From Ruminococcus flavefaciens ND2009 (lineage in GTDB: Bacteria; Bacillota; Clostridia; Oscillospirales; Ruminococcaceae), in contig NZ_JHXI01000018.1 in the NCBI RefSeq assembly GCF_000621785.1, positions 25,058 through 89,057 of the forward strand: a stretch of DNA of 64,000 bases, written 5' to 3'. The translations under genes and the position numbers were made by a program. Shown here piece after piece: positions 8,939 through 18,200 of this stretch. Numbering within the stretch: the stretch's first letter is position 1; every line of letters begins with the position of its first letter. The notes beneath the pieces were generated by a model. That model was not told the DNA's origin and searched no databases. It saw only the letters and a list, made by a program, of their open reading frames with translations.

Positions 8939-9310
8939 TTATTCGTTGCCGTCATCGGTGCTGTCATCATCAGATGAATATATAGCTGTAAGAGAATACC
9001 ACTTACTATTACCCTTTGCCCTGAGCTTCTTTGCTTCTTCCTCGGCTTTCTTAGCACGGATATAATCCAGGACTTTGTCATTGTATTCGATTTGGGACTT
9101 GTCTATTTTTTCGATAAAGCGTGGTCCTGTTACCGGAGGTTCAACGGGCTTACATTCAAGTCTGCCAAACTCTGCTTTTTCAATGCGGATATTTCCGCGG
9201 TCGATCCTGTCAATGCTTGCTGCATTTGCGGAAAGTGAACCTGCCATGGGAACTGCACACATAGCTGTCGCTGCGATTGCTGTAATGATCTTCTTAAAAT
9301 TAACCTTCAT
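8939..9310 (-). CDS. small secreted protein of unknown function (paralogue A)
   Basis: This 123-residue protein has an N-terminal signal peptide (KKIITAIAATAMCAVP.., cleavage after SANA) nearly identical to that of the next gene. The mature chain has a DRIDRGNIRIEKAEFGRLE segment that parallels GRMDAGRLETGRFE in the paralogue, and a charged C-terminus ending in an Asp/Ser run. It is the first gene of the pair, with AAGGAG before the ATG and a promoter at 9406-9433. Function is unknown. Confidence 0.7.
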   Translation of the reverse strand: MKVNFKKIITAIAATAMCAVPMAGSLSANAASIDRIDRGNIRIEKAEFGRLECKPVEPPVTGPRFIEKIDKSQIEYNDKVLDYIRAKKAEEEAKKLRAKGNSKWYSLTAIYSSDDDSTDDGNE

Positions 9311-9820
9311 AATAATTTCTCCTTATAAATAAAATAATGGTAATGCAGATGTACGGTGTATATGTTCATTTCTTTGTTCAAGGTGTTGCGCAACCCTATG
9401 CTTTTATTATACTCGGATAAGGAAAAATGTGAAGATGATTTTTGTCATTTTGTCAGTGACATTTGTCACTATCTGCACAAACAGAACAGGCGGCTTAAAA
9501 CAGCGCATAAATAAGCCATAAAAATAAATGAGGGGCGAAGCCTCAGCATCGGGATTCTCAAGGGAGGCTCTCCCTTGAGCAGGAAGGGGTACGGGGAAGG
9601 GCAGCGCCCTTCCTGAGAAACAGTGTGACGAGCGAAGCAATGTCACACGGCTGCAACGTACTTCTTTCCTCGGCTTGCCCGACGCAAAAACTGCAAAATA
9701 CAGGCGGTCTGACAGCAGTTTATTATAAACTCTCCGCACAATCCTTGTCCGATATTACTATAAGTATCGATAAATCGCAATTTCTGGTCAGTTGTTTACG
9801 ATATGTTCATCTTTACCCCC
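9311..9820. other. intergenic region with a four-hairpin cluster
   Basis: No gene is seen. It holds the reverse-strand promoter TTCACA-16-TATAAT (9406-9433) for the secreted-protein operon, a short palindrome (GTTGCGCAAC) in that leader, and four hairpins in a row: 9531-9545, 9558-9580 (10-bp stem), 9596-9614 (8-bp stem) and 9624-9649 (7-bp stem). The weak antisense reading frame across this stretch has no protein-like features. Confidence 0.6.
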
Positions 9821-9849
9821 TTGCCAAATCCCCTGTTAAATGCTATAAT
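9821..9849 (+). promoter_or_regulatory. promoter of the cellobiose phosphorylase gene
   Basis: TTGCCA (9821-9826), a 17-bp spacer and TATAAT (9844-9849), 64 bp before the ATG at 9914. Confidence 0.75.
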
Positions 9850-9913
9850 TAGAATGATATTTTCTGCCCGCGGAGAGCACTGTCCAACGGCAGCTATGAA
9901 GGAGATTGGTATT

Positions 9914-12331
9914 ATGCAGTACGGACATTTTGATCTGGAAAACAAAGAATACGTCATCACTAACCCCGCAACTCCCGCACCCTGGGCAAACTATCTCGGA
10001 GACCCCGAGTACGGCGCTATGATCTCAAATAACGCCGCAGGATACAGCTTCGTTAAATCAGGAGCTAACGGAAGACTTTCACGCTTCCGCTTCAATTCCG
10101 ATATGGCGCTCCCGGGACGCTACATCTATATAAGAGACAACGATACCGCTGATTACTGGTCTGCTTCATGGCAGCCCGTTGGCAAGCCCCTTGACAAGTA
10201 CAAGAGCGAATGCCGCCACGGTACAGCCTATACTATCATCTCTGCCGAGTACGAGGGCATAAAGTCAGAAACATCTTACTATGTTCCCTTCGGCAAGACA
10301 TACGAGGTATGGCGCGCAAAGATCACAAACAACTCCGGCAAGGAGAGAAAGCTGTCCGTATTCGGACTTATAGAGTTCACCAACGAGCCCAACTATGAGC
10401 AGGATCAGGTAAACCTCCAGTACACCCTCTTTATCACTCGTACAAGCTTTGAGGGCGGAAACAGGATAATCCAGCACATGAACGAGAACACAGGCTTCGA
10501 TGAGAACGGCTACAACGGCAAGGAGCGCTTCTTCGGCATGGTGGGACAGCCCGTCACAGCCTGCAACGGAAGCCTCAGCGACTTCATCGGTCCCTACAGG
10601 ACATTCTCGAACCCCATTGCCGTTGAGACAGGCAAGTGCAACAACGTTATGAACTTCAACTCCAATTCCTGCGGCGCTCTCCAGAGCGATGTTACTCTTG
10701 CAGCAGGCGAGACAAAGGAGTTCATCTTCGTACTGGGTCAGCGCACCGACTCAGAGGCTGCCGCTATCCTTGAGGAATACAAGGAAGCAGGCAAGGTAGA
10801 CGCCGAGATAAAGCAGCTCAAAGACCACTGGCACAGCCAGCTGGCTAACTTCAGCGTAGAGACTCCCTCTGATGAGTTCAACAATATGATAAACGTATGG
10901 AACGCTTACCAGTGCTTCATCACATTCATCTGGTCAAGAGCGGCTTCATTCATATACTGCGGTCTGAGGAACGGCTACGGCTACCGCGATACGGTACAGG
11001 ACATCCAGGGTATCATCCACCTCGATCCCGAGATGGCTGCCGAGAAGATACGCTTCATGCTGTCCGCACAGGTCAGCAACGGCGGCGGACTTCCCCTTGT
11101 AAAGTTCGACCACAACGCAGGCCACGAGACCTGCCCCGACGAGAACGACGAGCACAGCGTTTACGCAAAGGAGACAGGTCACCCCTCCTACCGTGCCGAT
11201 GACGCACTCTGGCTCTTCCCCACTATTGTCAAGTACCTTGGCGAGAGCGGCAACAAGGGCTTCCTTGACGAGGTCATCACCTATGCAGAGGAAGGCGGCG
11301 GAGAGGCTACCGTTTACGAGCACATGAAGAATGCTATCCGCTTCTCCATGGAGCGTCTGGGAAGCCACGATATGCCCGCAGGTCTCCACGCAGACTGGAA
11401 CGACTGTCTCCGTCTGGGAGCACAGGGCGAGTCAACATTCGTTGCATTCCAGCTCTACTACGCTATGAACGTAATGAAAGAGCTTGCTGAAATGAAGAAC
11501 GACAGCGAGTATTCAGCATATATCGACGGCGCAAGAACTAAGCTTGCAGCCGCACTTGAAAAGTGCTGGGACGAGGACAGATTTATCCGCGGTATCCGCG
11601 AGGACGGCGTTATCGTCGGCGCAAAGAAGGATCCCGAGGCAAATATGTGGCTCAATCCCCAGAGCTGGTCGGTCATCTCACGCTTCGCTTCGGGCGAGCA
11701 GGCTGACAAGGCTATGAACAGCGTTCACGATATACTCAACACTCCCTACGGCGCAAAGCTTCTTGATCCCCCCTACAAGTTCCACCACTTTGAGGGTGCG
11801 CTCATGCAGGTATTCAACCTTGACACAAAGGAAAACGGCGGCATCTTCTCACAGTCACAGGGCTGGCTCATACTTGCCGAGGCACTTCTGGGACACGGCG
11901 ACCGTGCATTCGAGTACTTCCTTGAGAGCTCGCCTGCCGCAATGAACGACAAGGCTGAGATAAGAGTTATGGAGCCCTATGTACACGGACAGTTCACCGA
12001 GTCAAAGGCTTCACCCTATGAGGGACGCTCACACGTTCACTGGCTCACAGGTACAGCTTCCACAGTAATGGTAGGCTGCGTAGAGGGTATCTGCGGAATG
12101 AGACCCGACCTTAACGGTCTTGCCATCGCACCTTCTATCCCTGCAAAGTGGGACGGCTTCAAGATACACAAGAACTTCCGCGGCAAGAAGCTGAACATCG
12201 ACATCGACAACTCCGCACACGTTCAGAGCGGCGTAAAGGAGCTCTACCTCAACGGCACAAAGCTTGAGGGCAGCTACATTCCCGCTGACAAGCTTGCCGA
12301 CGTTAACGAGATCAAGGTAGTACTTGGCTGA
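9914..12331 (+). CDS. GH94 cellobiose phosphorylase
   Basis: The enzyme reversibly phosphorolyses cellobiose to glucose 1-phosphate and glucose in the cytoplasm, saving ATP during cellulose use. The 805-residue protein has the family length and landmarks: an N-terminal beta-sandwich (MQYGHFDLENKEYVITNP), GYGYRDTVQDIQGI, and the catalytic GLHADWNDCLRLG with Asp494 and Asp497. The C-terminus HVHWLTGTASTVMVGCVEG is typical. The start is ATG at 9914, 9 nt after GGAG; longer in-frame starts lie in the promoter. The gene stands alone between its own promoter and terminator. Close family members act on other beta-disaccharides, but the N-terminus favours cellobiose. Confidence 0.9.
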   Translation: MQYGHFDLENKEYVITNPATPAPWANYLGDPEYGAMISNNAAGYSFVKSGANGRLSRFRFNSDMALPGRYIYIRDNDTADYWSASWQPVGKPLDKYKSECRHGTAYTIISAEYEGIKSETSYYVPFGKTYEVWRAKITNNSGKERKLSVFGLIEFTNEPNYEQDQVNLQYTLFITRTSFEGGNRIIQHMNENTGFDENGYNGKERFFGMVGQPVTACNGSLSDFIGPYRTFSNPIAVETGKCNNVMNFNSNSCGALQSDVTLAAGETKEFIFVLGQRTDSEAAAILEEYKEAGKVDAEIKQLKDHWHSQLANFSVETPSDEFNNMINVWNAYQCFITFIWSRAASFIYCGLRNGYGYRDTVQDIQGIIHLDPEMAAEKIRFMLSAQVSNGGGLPLVKFDHNAGHETCPDENDEHSVYAKETGHPSYRADDALWLFPTIVKYLGESGNKGFLDEVITYAEEGGGEATVYEHMKNAIRFSMERLGSHDMPAGLHADWNDCLRLGAQGESTFVAFQLYYAMNVMKELAEMKNDSEYSAYIDGARTKLAAALEKCWDEDRFIRGIREDGVIVGAKKDPEANMWLNPQSWSVISRFASGEQADKAMNSVHDILNTPYGAKLLDPPYKFHHFEGALMQVFNLDTKENGGIFSQSQGWLILAEALLGHGDRAFEYFLESSPAAMNDKAEIRVMEPYVHGQFTESKASPYEGRSHVHWLTGTASTVMVGCVEGICGMRPDLNGLAIAPSIPAKWDGFKIHKNFRGKKLNIDIDNSAHVQSGVKELYLNGTKLEGSYIPADKLADVNEIKVVLG

Positions 12332-12347
12332 TATTCAATGCGTAATT

Positions 12348-12376
12348 AAAGGCGAACCGAATGGTTCGCCTTTTTG
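12348..12376 (+). terminator. terminator of the cellobiose phosphorylase gene
   Basis: AAAGGCGAACC, loop GAAT, GGTTCGCCTTTTT: an 11-bp stem followed by T residues, just after the stop. Confidence 0.9.
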
Positions 12377-12437
12377 TTTATATCAAACTACAGGTCAGCT
12401 GCGTTGGCACGTCTGAATTGTGCAGTCATACAAATCC

Positions 12438-12512
12438 GACAAGTTTTCTTTGCAAAACCTTGACAAGTACACTTGGCAGTGCTATAATACAGACACGACA
12501 AGTAAACTTGTC
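12438..12512 (+). promoter_or_regulatory. promoter with paired operators for the DUF6442-like operon
   Basis: TTGACA (12460-12465), a 17-bp spacer and TATAAT (12483-12488) form a near-consensus promoter. Two 16-bp inverted repeats of the form GACAAGT-NN-ACTTGTC sit on it: 12462-12477 (one mismatch) over the -35, and 12497-12512 (perfect) at the start of transcription. A half-site GACAAGT lies at 12438. They are likely operators for the XRE protein encoded at the end of the operon. Confidence 0.7.
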
Positions 12513-12556
12513 AAAAACTGACAATAAAACTTTGCATGATATAGGAGGAGATCATT

Positions 12557-12895
12557 ATGAACAGGGAAGAAATACTGGCTAAAAGCAGACAGGAAAACAA
12601 AAACCGTGACATTGCAGGAATGGACATAAACAAAAATGCTTCAAGGATATCACTCATTTTCAGCCTGTTTTTTATCCTGTTCCTGATGACATTGACATGG
12701 ATAGCCGGAAAGCACATGAATCACGGCATTATCGCAACAGAATACAGTATGATTTTTCCGTTGTTTCTCTATAAAGCCATAAAAACAAAGAATCCTGCAA
12801 ATATAATCTTTGCGGTAATCGCAGGACTTTGTCTTATTATTTTTACTGTTAATACGATACGGGATATTTTCGATATATACCCGTTAGGAAGGTGA
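12557..12895 (+). CDS. DUF6442-like membrane protein, copy 1
   Basis: This 112-residue protein starts with the charged motif REEILAKSRQENKNRDIAGM, followed by three or four hydrophobic helices. It shares the N-terminus and layout with the next two genes, so all three are tandem duplicates. The family is usually found beside a small XRE regulator, as here. The start follows AGGAGG. Function is unknown; a membrane stress role is only a guess. Confidence 0.75.
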   Translation: MNREEILAKSRQENKNRDIAGMDINKNASRISLIFSLFFILFLMTLTWIAGKHMNHGIIATEYSMIFPLFLYKAIKTKNPANIIFAVIAGLCLIIFTVNTIRDIFDIYPLGR

Positions 12896-12902
12896 ATGTA
12901 TC

Positions 12903-13226
12903 ATGAATAAGGAAGAAATACTTGCTAAAAGCAGACAGGAAAACAAAAACCGCGATGTTGCCGAAATATCTCAGACAAAGGACGCCTCAAGATTTGCCAT
13001 AATATTCAGTCTCGCCTTTTATCTGATATTCTCAACGCTAACTATGATAGCTCATAAGCCCTTTAACAGCAGCATTGCAGCTATGGAGACCTGCGTTATG
13101 TTTGCAGTTTATCTGTACAAGTCAATAAAAACAAGAAAAAGCGAACATATAGTATGTGCAGTCCTTATTGGAGCAGCGTTTCTCATGTTCTCGTTTGTGG
13201 CAATAATGGACCTGTTTAAAAAATAA
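12903..13226 (+). CDS. DUF6442-like membrane protein, copy 2
   Basis: This 107-residue paralogue begins NKEEILAKSRQENKNRDVAE and has predicted membrane helices near residues 30-50, 58-75 and 83-103. It starts 7 bp after copy 1. The soluble N-terminal 25 residues are the conserved part and the membrane part has diverged. No catalytic motif is seen. Confidence 0.75.
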   Translation: MNKEEILAKSRQENKNRDVAEISQTKDASRFAIIFSLAFYLIFSTLTMIAHKPFNSSIAAMETCVMFAVYLYKSIKTRKSEHIVCAVLIGAAFLMFSFVAIMDLFKK

Positions 13227-13240
13227 GGTGGTGTAAAAAT

Positions 13241-13570
13241 ATGAATAAGGAAGAAATTCTCGAAAAAAGCAGACAGGAAAACAAAAACCGCGACATCGCG
13301 GAGATAGACCAGTTCAAAAGCGCTGCAAGATTCGCTCTGATAATCAGTATGGCTTTCACGGCATTATGGACTATGCTGTCCATAATCGCTACGCAGCGTG
13401 TTAATTACGCTGTTATCGCTGCGGAATTCTGCATGTCGTTCTCCATGTGGCTTTACAGAGCAATAAAAAGCAAAAAAGCCTCGGATATTTTATTGGCGGC
13501 AGTCTCGGGCTTAACCTTTCTTATCCCCGCTTTCATCGGAATATGCGAGCTTTTCGGCTTAAAACCATAA
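13241..13570 (+). CDS. DUF6442-like membrane protein, copy 3
   Basis: This 109-residue third copy begins NKEEILEKSRQENKNRDIAE, followed by membrane helices. It lies 14 bp after copy 2, behind AAGGTGGTG, and is followed 12 bp later by the XRE regulator gene, so all four form one transcript. Confidence 0.75.
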   Translation: MNKEEILEKSRQENKNRDIAEIDQFKSAARFALIISMAFTALWTMLSIIATQRVNYAVIAAEFCMSFSMWLYRAIKSKKASDILLAAVSGLTFLIPAFIGICELFGLKP

Positions 13571-13582
13571 GGCGGTGACTGT

Positions 13583-13795
13583 ATGATAGACGATTCACTT
13601 ATACTCCGCAACCGCCTGAAAGAGATACGCAAGGAGCAGCGGCTCTCACAGGACGAGCTTGCAAAGATGGTGGGCGTGTCGAGAAACACCATAAGCTCCA
13701 TAGAGACGGGGCAGTTCAGCCCCACAGCAAAGCTGGCGCTGATACTTTGCATAGCTCTCGACAAGAAGTTTGAGGATATATTTTACTTTGACTAA
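13583..13795 (+). CDS. XRE-family transcriptional regulator (small)
   Basis: The 70-residue protein is essentially one helix-turn-helix domain (RLKEIRKEQRLSQDELAKMV, then GVSRNTISSIETGQFSPTAK), like the YozG/YgzD group of small regulators. It is the last gene of the DUF6442-like operon. The palindromic GACAAGT sites over the operon promoter suggest negative autoregulation. Confidence 0.9.
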   Translation: MIDDSLILRNRLKEIRKEQRLSQDELAKMVGVSRNTISSIETGQFSPTAKLALILCIALDKKFEDIFYFD

Positions 13796-13800
13796 AAATC

Positions 13801-13916
13801 GGACGCCCCATTGGAGTCCTGATTTGAGTAAGTAGTAAGTAGAAAGTAGTGAGTAGAAGCCGATACACTGAATAATACTACTCTCTACTTACTACTCTCT
13901 ACTCACTCATAATTTA
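13801..13916. repeat. intergenic repeat, copy 1: GGAC-hairpin plus 96-bp heptamer element
   Basis: A GGACGCC..GGAGTCC hairpin (13801-13819) precedes a 96-bp unit (13821-13916). One arm is four 7-mers (AGTAAGT, AGTAAGT, AGAAAGT, AGTGAGT); the other is four complementary-type 7-mers (ACTCTCT, ACTTACT, ACTCTCT, ACTCACT), joined by a 25-nt loop. The unit is identical, in opposite orientation, to 20958-21053. Confidence 0.9.
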
Positions 13917-13930
13917 CCCGAATAAAACAA

Positions 13931-13963
13931 AATGCCCCTGAGCGCTGAAAAACGTTCAGGGGC
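13931..13963 (-). terminator. terminator of the lipoprotein gene
   Basis: GCCCCTGA..TCAGGGGC around an 8-bp-plus stem, followed on the reverse strand by ATTTTGTTTT. Confidence 0.75.
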
Positions 13964-13975
13964 AAAGCTTTTTAT

Positions 13976-15061
13976 TCAGTTATTCCTTGCCTCTTCGATC
14001 TTTTTTGAGGCTTCCTCGATAGCAGCCTGAGCCTGTGAGGTCTTTTCCTTTATCTCTGCCTCAGCCTGAGCGATCTTCTCCTCAAGCTCAGCCATATTCT
14101 CGTCTGACTTCAGGTCCTCGATCTTCTTTTTGATCTCGTCGATCTTAGCCTTTGCCGCCTCATAGTCCTCGGAGTTCTTCATATCCTCCATAGCCTTTTC
14201 GTATTCGGCCTGGAGCTCCTCCTTTGCCTTGGCAGCCTCGTCCTTGATCTCCTCCCCTGCTTCTTCAAGCTTCTCCTCTATCTTGGAGCCGCCTGACTGA
14301 ACGGGTATAGAGTTTCCGTCCTCGTCGAAGAATACAAGGTTGTCGATATAGAGGTCGGACTCGTTGGCGATGCCCCAGCGCATGATGAGGAAGTTGGGGT
14401 CCTCCATGTCCTCGCTCCAGCACTGTCCGCTGTCAGCCAGCAGGAACTTGAACTTGACGTGAACGGGCCCCGAGGTCTCGAAGTCGTACTCGCCGCCGTC
14501 GAACTCCTGGAAATCGTACCACTTGTCACTTGCAGCAGTTACAGTACCGCCGCCTCCGCCTATCCAGCCGGGAGCTCTTACGTTCTCGGCGTCATTGGTC
14601 TTGAGGCCGTCCTTGGTAGCCTGAGCGTACAGGTCAAACTCTATACTGCGCACCTTCGCAGCGCCCTCAGCGCCCAGCAGCGGCAGCACACGTATGTCTA
14701 TCTTCTGCACCTTGCCCTTGAGGGGAACTGAGTTGTCATCGGTGAACTTCAGCATTTTGTTGCCCATGAGCTCCTCAACGGAAAGCTCGCCCACAGCACA
14801 GTCCTTGTCATCGGTCTTGACCTCGGCGAAGTCGAAAACTCCGTCATCGAAGGTGATGGCGTTGGGGTCGTCAGCCTCTACGGGCGTAGGGGGCTGCTTC
14901 TCCTCTGTGGTCTCCTCCTCGGTGGTCACCTCTGCGGTAGTCTCGGCAGCGGTGGTGGTTGTATCCTCGGACTTCTCGCCCGAATCCTTCTTGGCGCAGC
15001 CCGCAGCACAAACAGCAAGTGTCAGAGCCGCAGCGCCAGCCATTAATTTTTTATAGTCCAT
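13976..15061 (-). CDS. secreted lipoprotein with carbohydrate-binding-like and coiled-coil regions
   Basis: The 361-residue protein has a lipoprotein signal (LAVCAAGC, lipid-modified Cys near residue 21), a Thr/Glu-rich linker, a central beta-rich domain of about 170 residues (DGVFDFAEVKTDD.. to ESDLYIDNLVFFDEDGN), and a C-terminal helix of about 110 residues rich in Glu, Lys and Ala. The central part looks like a jelly-roll module, and the helix may cross the wall or bind partners. ATG at 15061 follows AAAGGAG; a longer frame upstream overlaps the promoter. Exact function is unknown. Confidence 0.7.
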   Translation of the reverse strand: MDYKKLMAGAAALTLAVCAAGCAKKDSGEKSEDTTTTAAETTAEVTTEEETTEEKQPPTPVEADDPNAITFDDGVFDFAEVKTDDKDCAVGELSVEELMGNKMLKFTDDNSVPLKGKVQKIDIRVLPLLGAEGAAKVRSIEFDLYAQATKDGLKTNDAENVRAPGWIGGGGGTVTAASDKWYDFQEFDGGEYDFETSGPVHVKFKFLLADSGQCWSEDMEDPNFLIMRWGIANESDLYIDNLVFFDEDGNSIPVQSGGSKIEEKLEEAGEEIKDEAAKAKEELQAEYEKAMEDMKNSEDYEAAKAKIDEIKKKIEDLKSDENMAELEEKIAQAEAEIKEKTSQAQAAIEEASKKIEEARNN

Positions 15062-15093
15062 ATCTGTATCTCCTTTATGCGTCACGGTATGAA

Positions 15094-15122
15094 TGGTCTG
15101 TTTTACAACCTCATTGTAGCAC
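15094..15122 (-). promoter_or_regulatory. promoter of the lipoprotein gene
   Basis: Reverse strand TTTACA, a 17-bp spacer and TACAAT lie about 45 bp before the start codon. Confidence 0.55.
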
Positions 15123-15235
15123 AAAAACAAAGGCGTGTAAAGTAACATATCATACAAATCCCTACACTTTTTTTAATACATTATACACAAAAATTGCGGT
15201 CACAGTTATAACTTGACCAAATATTGCGACAAGTA

Positions 15236-18200
15236 TTATTTCTTCTCTCTGTTCTGATAGAATATCTCCACGGTCTCCCTCATCATGTCGAAGGGACGTA
15301 TTTTCGGGGATATTTTCACGGAAACGTAGGACTTGCCCACGCCGTTGAAGGTTATCCTGCCCTTGTAAGCCTGCTGGAGGGCGGCTATCTGCTCGGGCAC
15401 AAGGTACTCGGTATAGAAGTACATAGCGCCGTTCTTCTGGGAGATTTCGGTGATACCCATGTGTGCCGCCTTGTTTCTCAGCAGGGAGACGTCTATGAGT
15501 CCCACCACCGATTTCGGCGGGTCGCCGTAGCGGTCTATGAGCTCGTCTATGAGGTCGGACTTGTCGCTGTCCTCGTTGACCAGCATTATCTTTCGGTACA
15601 TATCTATACGCTGATTGAGGCTTGATATGTACTTCTCGGGGATATGGGCATCTATCTGTATATCCACAAGGCACTCGGGCACCTTCTCGGGCTGAATGCC
15701 CTTTTCCTCAGCGATAGCCTCGGAGAGGAGCTGCAAATACATATCATATCCCACAGCTTCCATGTGACCGTGCTGTCTGCCGCCCAGGATACTTCCCGCG
15801 CCTCTTATCTCCAGGTCTCGGAGGGCTATCCTGAAGCCGCTTCCGAACTGTGTGAACTCCCTCATGGCATTGAGACGCTTTGTAGCTATCTCCGTCAGCA
15901 CCTTGTCGCGCTGATAGGTGAAGTAGGCGTAGCCTCTGCGGTTGGAGCGTCCCACACGTCCGCGCAGCTGATAGAGCTGCGAGAGGCCGAAGCGGTCGGA
16001 GTCCTCGATAATAAGGGTATTGACATTGGGAACGTCCACACCTGTCTCGATGATAGTTGTGCAGACCAGTATATCCACCTCATGCTCCACAAGCTGCTCC
16101 CATATATCTGACATCTCGTCCTCGCTCATCTGACCGTGTGCAACAGCGATACGAGCCTCGGGAAGCAGCTCCTGCAAGCGTGAAGCGCAGGCGCGGATAG
16201 TCTCCACGCGGTTGTGGATATAGTACACCTGTCCTCCGCGGCGGAGCTCCCTGACGATAGCCTGAATGACAGTTCCCATGTTGTACTCGATGACATAGGT
16301 CTGAACGGGGTATCTGTCCTGAGGAGGCTCCTCGATGACGGACATATCCCTGATGCCGCTCATTGCCATATTCAGTGTACGGGGAATAGGCGTAGCGGAC
16401 AGCATCAGCACGTCCACGCCCGTAAAGCTCTCCTTGAACTTCTCCTTGTGGGCAACGCCGAAACGCTGCTCCTCGTCTATGATAGCCAGTCCCAGGTCCT
16501 TGAACACCACGGACTTCTGGATTATCTTGTGAGTACCGATGATGAGGTCGATACGTCCCTGTTTCAGCTTCTTTATTATCTCCTCCTGCTGCTTTGGAGA
16601 GCGATAGCGACTGAGCAGCTCTATGTTCACGGGGAAGTGTTCAAATCTGCGGAGTGCCGTCTGGTAGTGCTGATAGGCAAGGACTGTCGTAGGCGCAAGG
16701 ATAGCGCACTGTTTGCCCGAGAGCACACACTTCATGGCAGCTCTCAGTGCCACCTCGGTCTTGCCGAAGCCCACGTCGCCGCAGAGCAGTCTCTCCATAG
16801 GACGGGCGCGTTCCATATCCGCCTTTATCTCGGCGATGGACTGGAGCTGGTCATCGGTCTCCACATAGGGGAAGCGCTCCTCGAAATCATGCTGTATCTC
16901 GTCATCGGGATAGAATGCGAAGCCCACGCTCTTTTCGCGCTTTGCATAGAGTGCGATGAGCTCATGCGCCATATCCTTTACTGCGCGTTTTACGTTGCTT
17001 CTGGTCTTCTGCCACTCGCCTGAGCTGAGCTTGTTGAGCTTTACGCCGCTGTCATCTCTGGGACCGATGTATTTCGACACCATATCCAGCTGAGTTACGG
17101 GTATATAGAGCTTATCTGTGCCTGCGTACTGTATGGTGATATAGTCCTTGGTAACGCCGTCCATTTCCAGCTTTCTTATGCCGATGAACCTACCGATACC
17201 ATGACCCGAGTGTACAACAAGATCTCCCTCGGTGATGTCAGCAAGTGAGCGTATCTCCTCCGCCTTGTTTTTCTTTTTGCGGCGCTTTCTGCGGACCGCG
17301 TCCATAGAGCGTCCCTGAGTGATGAGAACTGTCTTGTTCTCGGGATACTCAAAGCCGCCGCCGAAGCTGCCCGACATGAGCAGCACCCTGCCGGCTGCGG
17401 GCTCGATGCCCTGTGACAGCAGGTCGCAGGGAATGCCCTTGTCACAGAGGTCCTGCTGGATTATGGGAAGCGTCTTGTCGCTGCCTGCCGCAAGTATCAT
17501 GCGGTAGCCGCGGCGATGATAGTCCTCAAGGTCCTCAATGAGCTGCTTCATCTCGCCGCTCCAGGGAGCTGTCTGCATAGCCTCGAAGCTTACCAGTCTG
17601 CGATAGTCTATACGCTCTCCGCCCTGCATGAAGCTGCTGATATAGAGGCATACACGCTTCTCAGCCCTGTGCTGTATCTCCGCCAGCTCAAGGACATAAC
17701 CGTCCAGCCCCTTGCAGAGCTGACCGTCCTCCATAAGTATCTTCACGTCCTCGTTGTGCCTTGTGAGCACACCTGCGGCGGTGTCCATGATGTCGGAATA
17801 ATCGCTGAAAAGCACCGCTCCGTCAATATAGTCGAAGACGGTGGAGGGCTCTCCGTAGACCAGAGGGTAGTACTTGACGCTGTGGGCAAGTATCTCCCCT
17901 GCTCTCAGCCTGTGAACGTCCGCACCCAGATGCTCGCGTATCTGCTCCATGCGCTTTCCGCGGACCTTTTTGCACAGCTCCTCAATCTTATCGGCAAGCT
18001 CCTCGTTATCGTAGAGCACCTCACCCGAGGGGTATATCTCTGTTTTTTCAAGGGGCTCGGTGCGGCGCTGAGTGTCGGTCTCGAACTCCGATATGGAGTC
18101 TATCTCGTCGCCCCAGAGCTCGATACGGACGGGCTTATCCGCCTGTACGGGGAAGATGTCCAGGATAGAGCCCCTTACGGAGAACTGGGACGCGCCCTCT

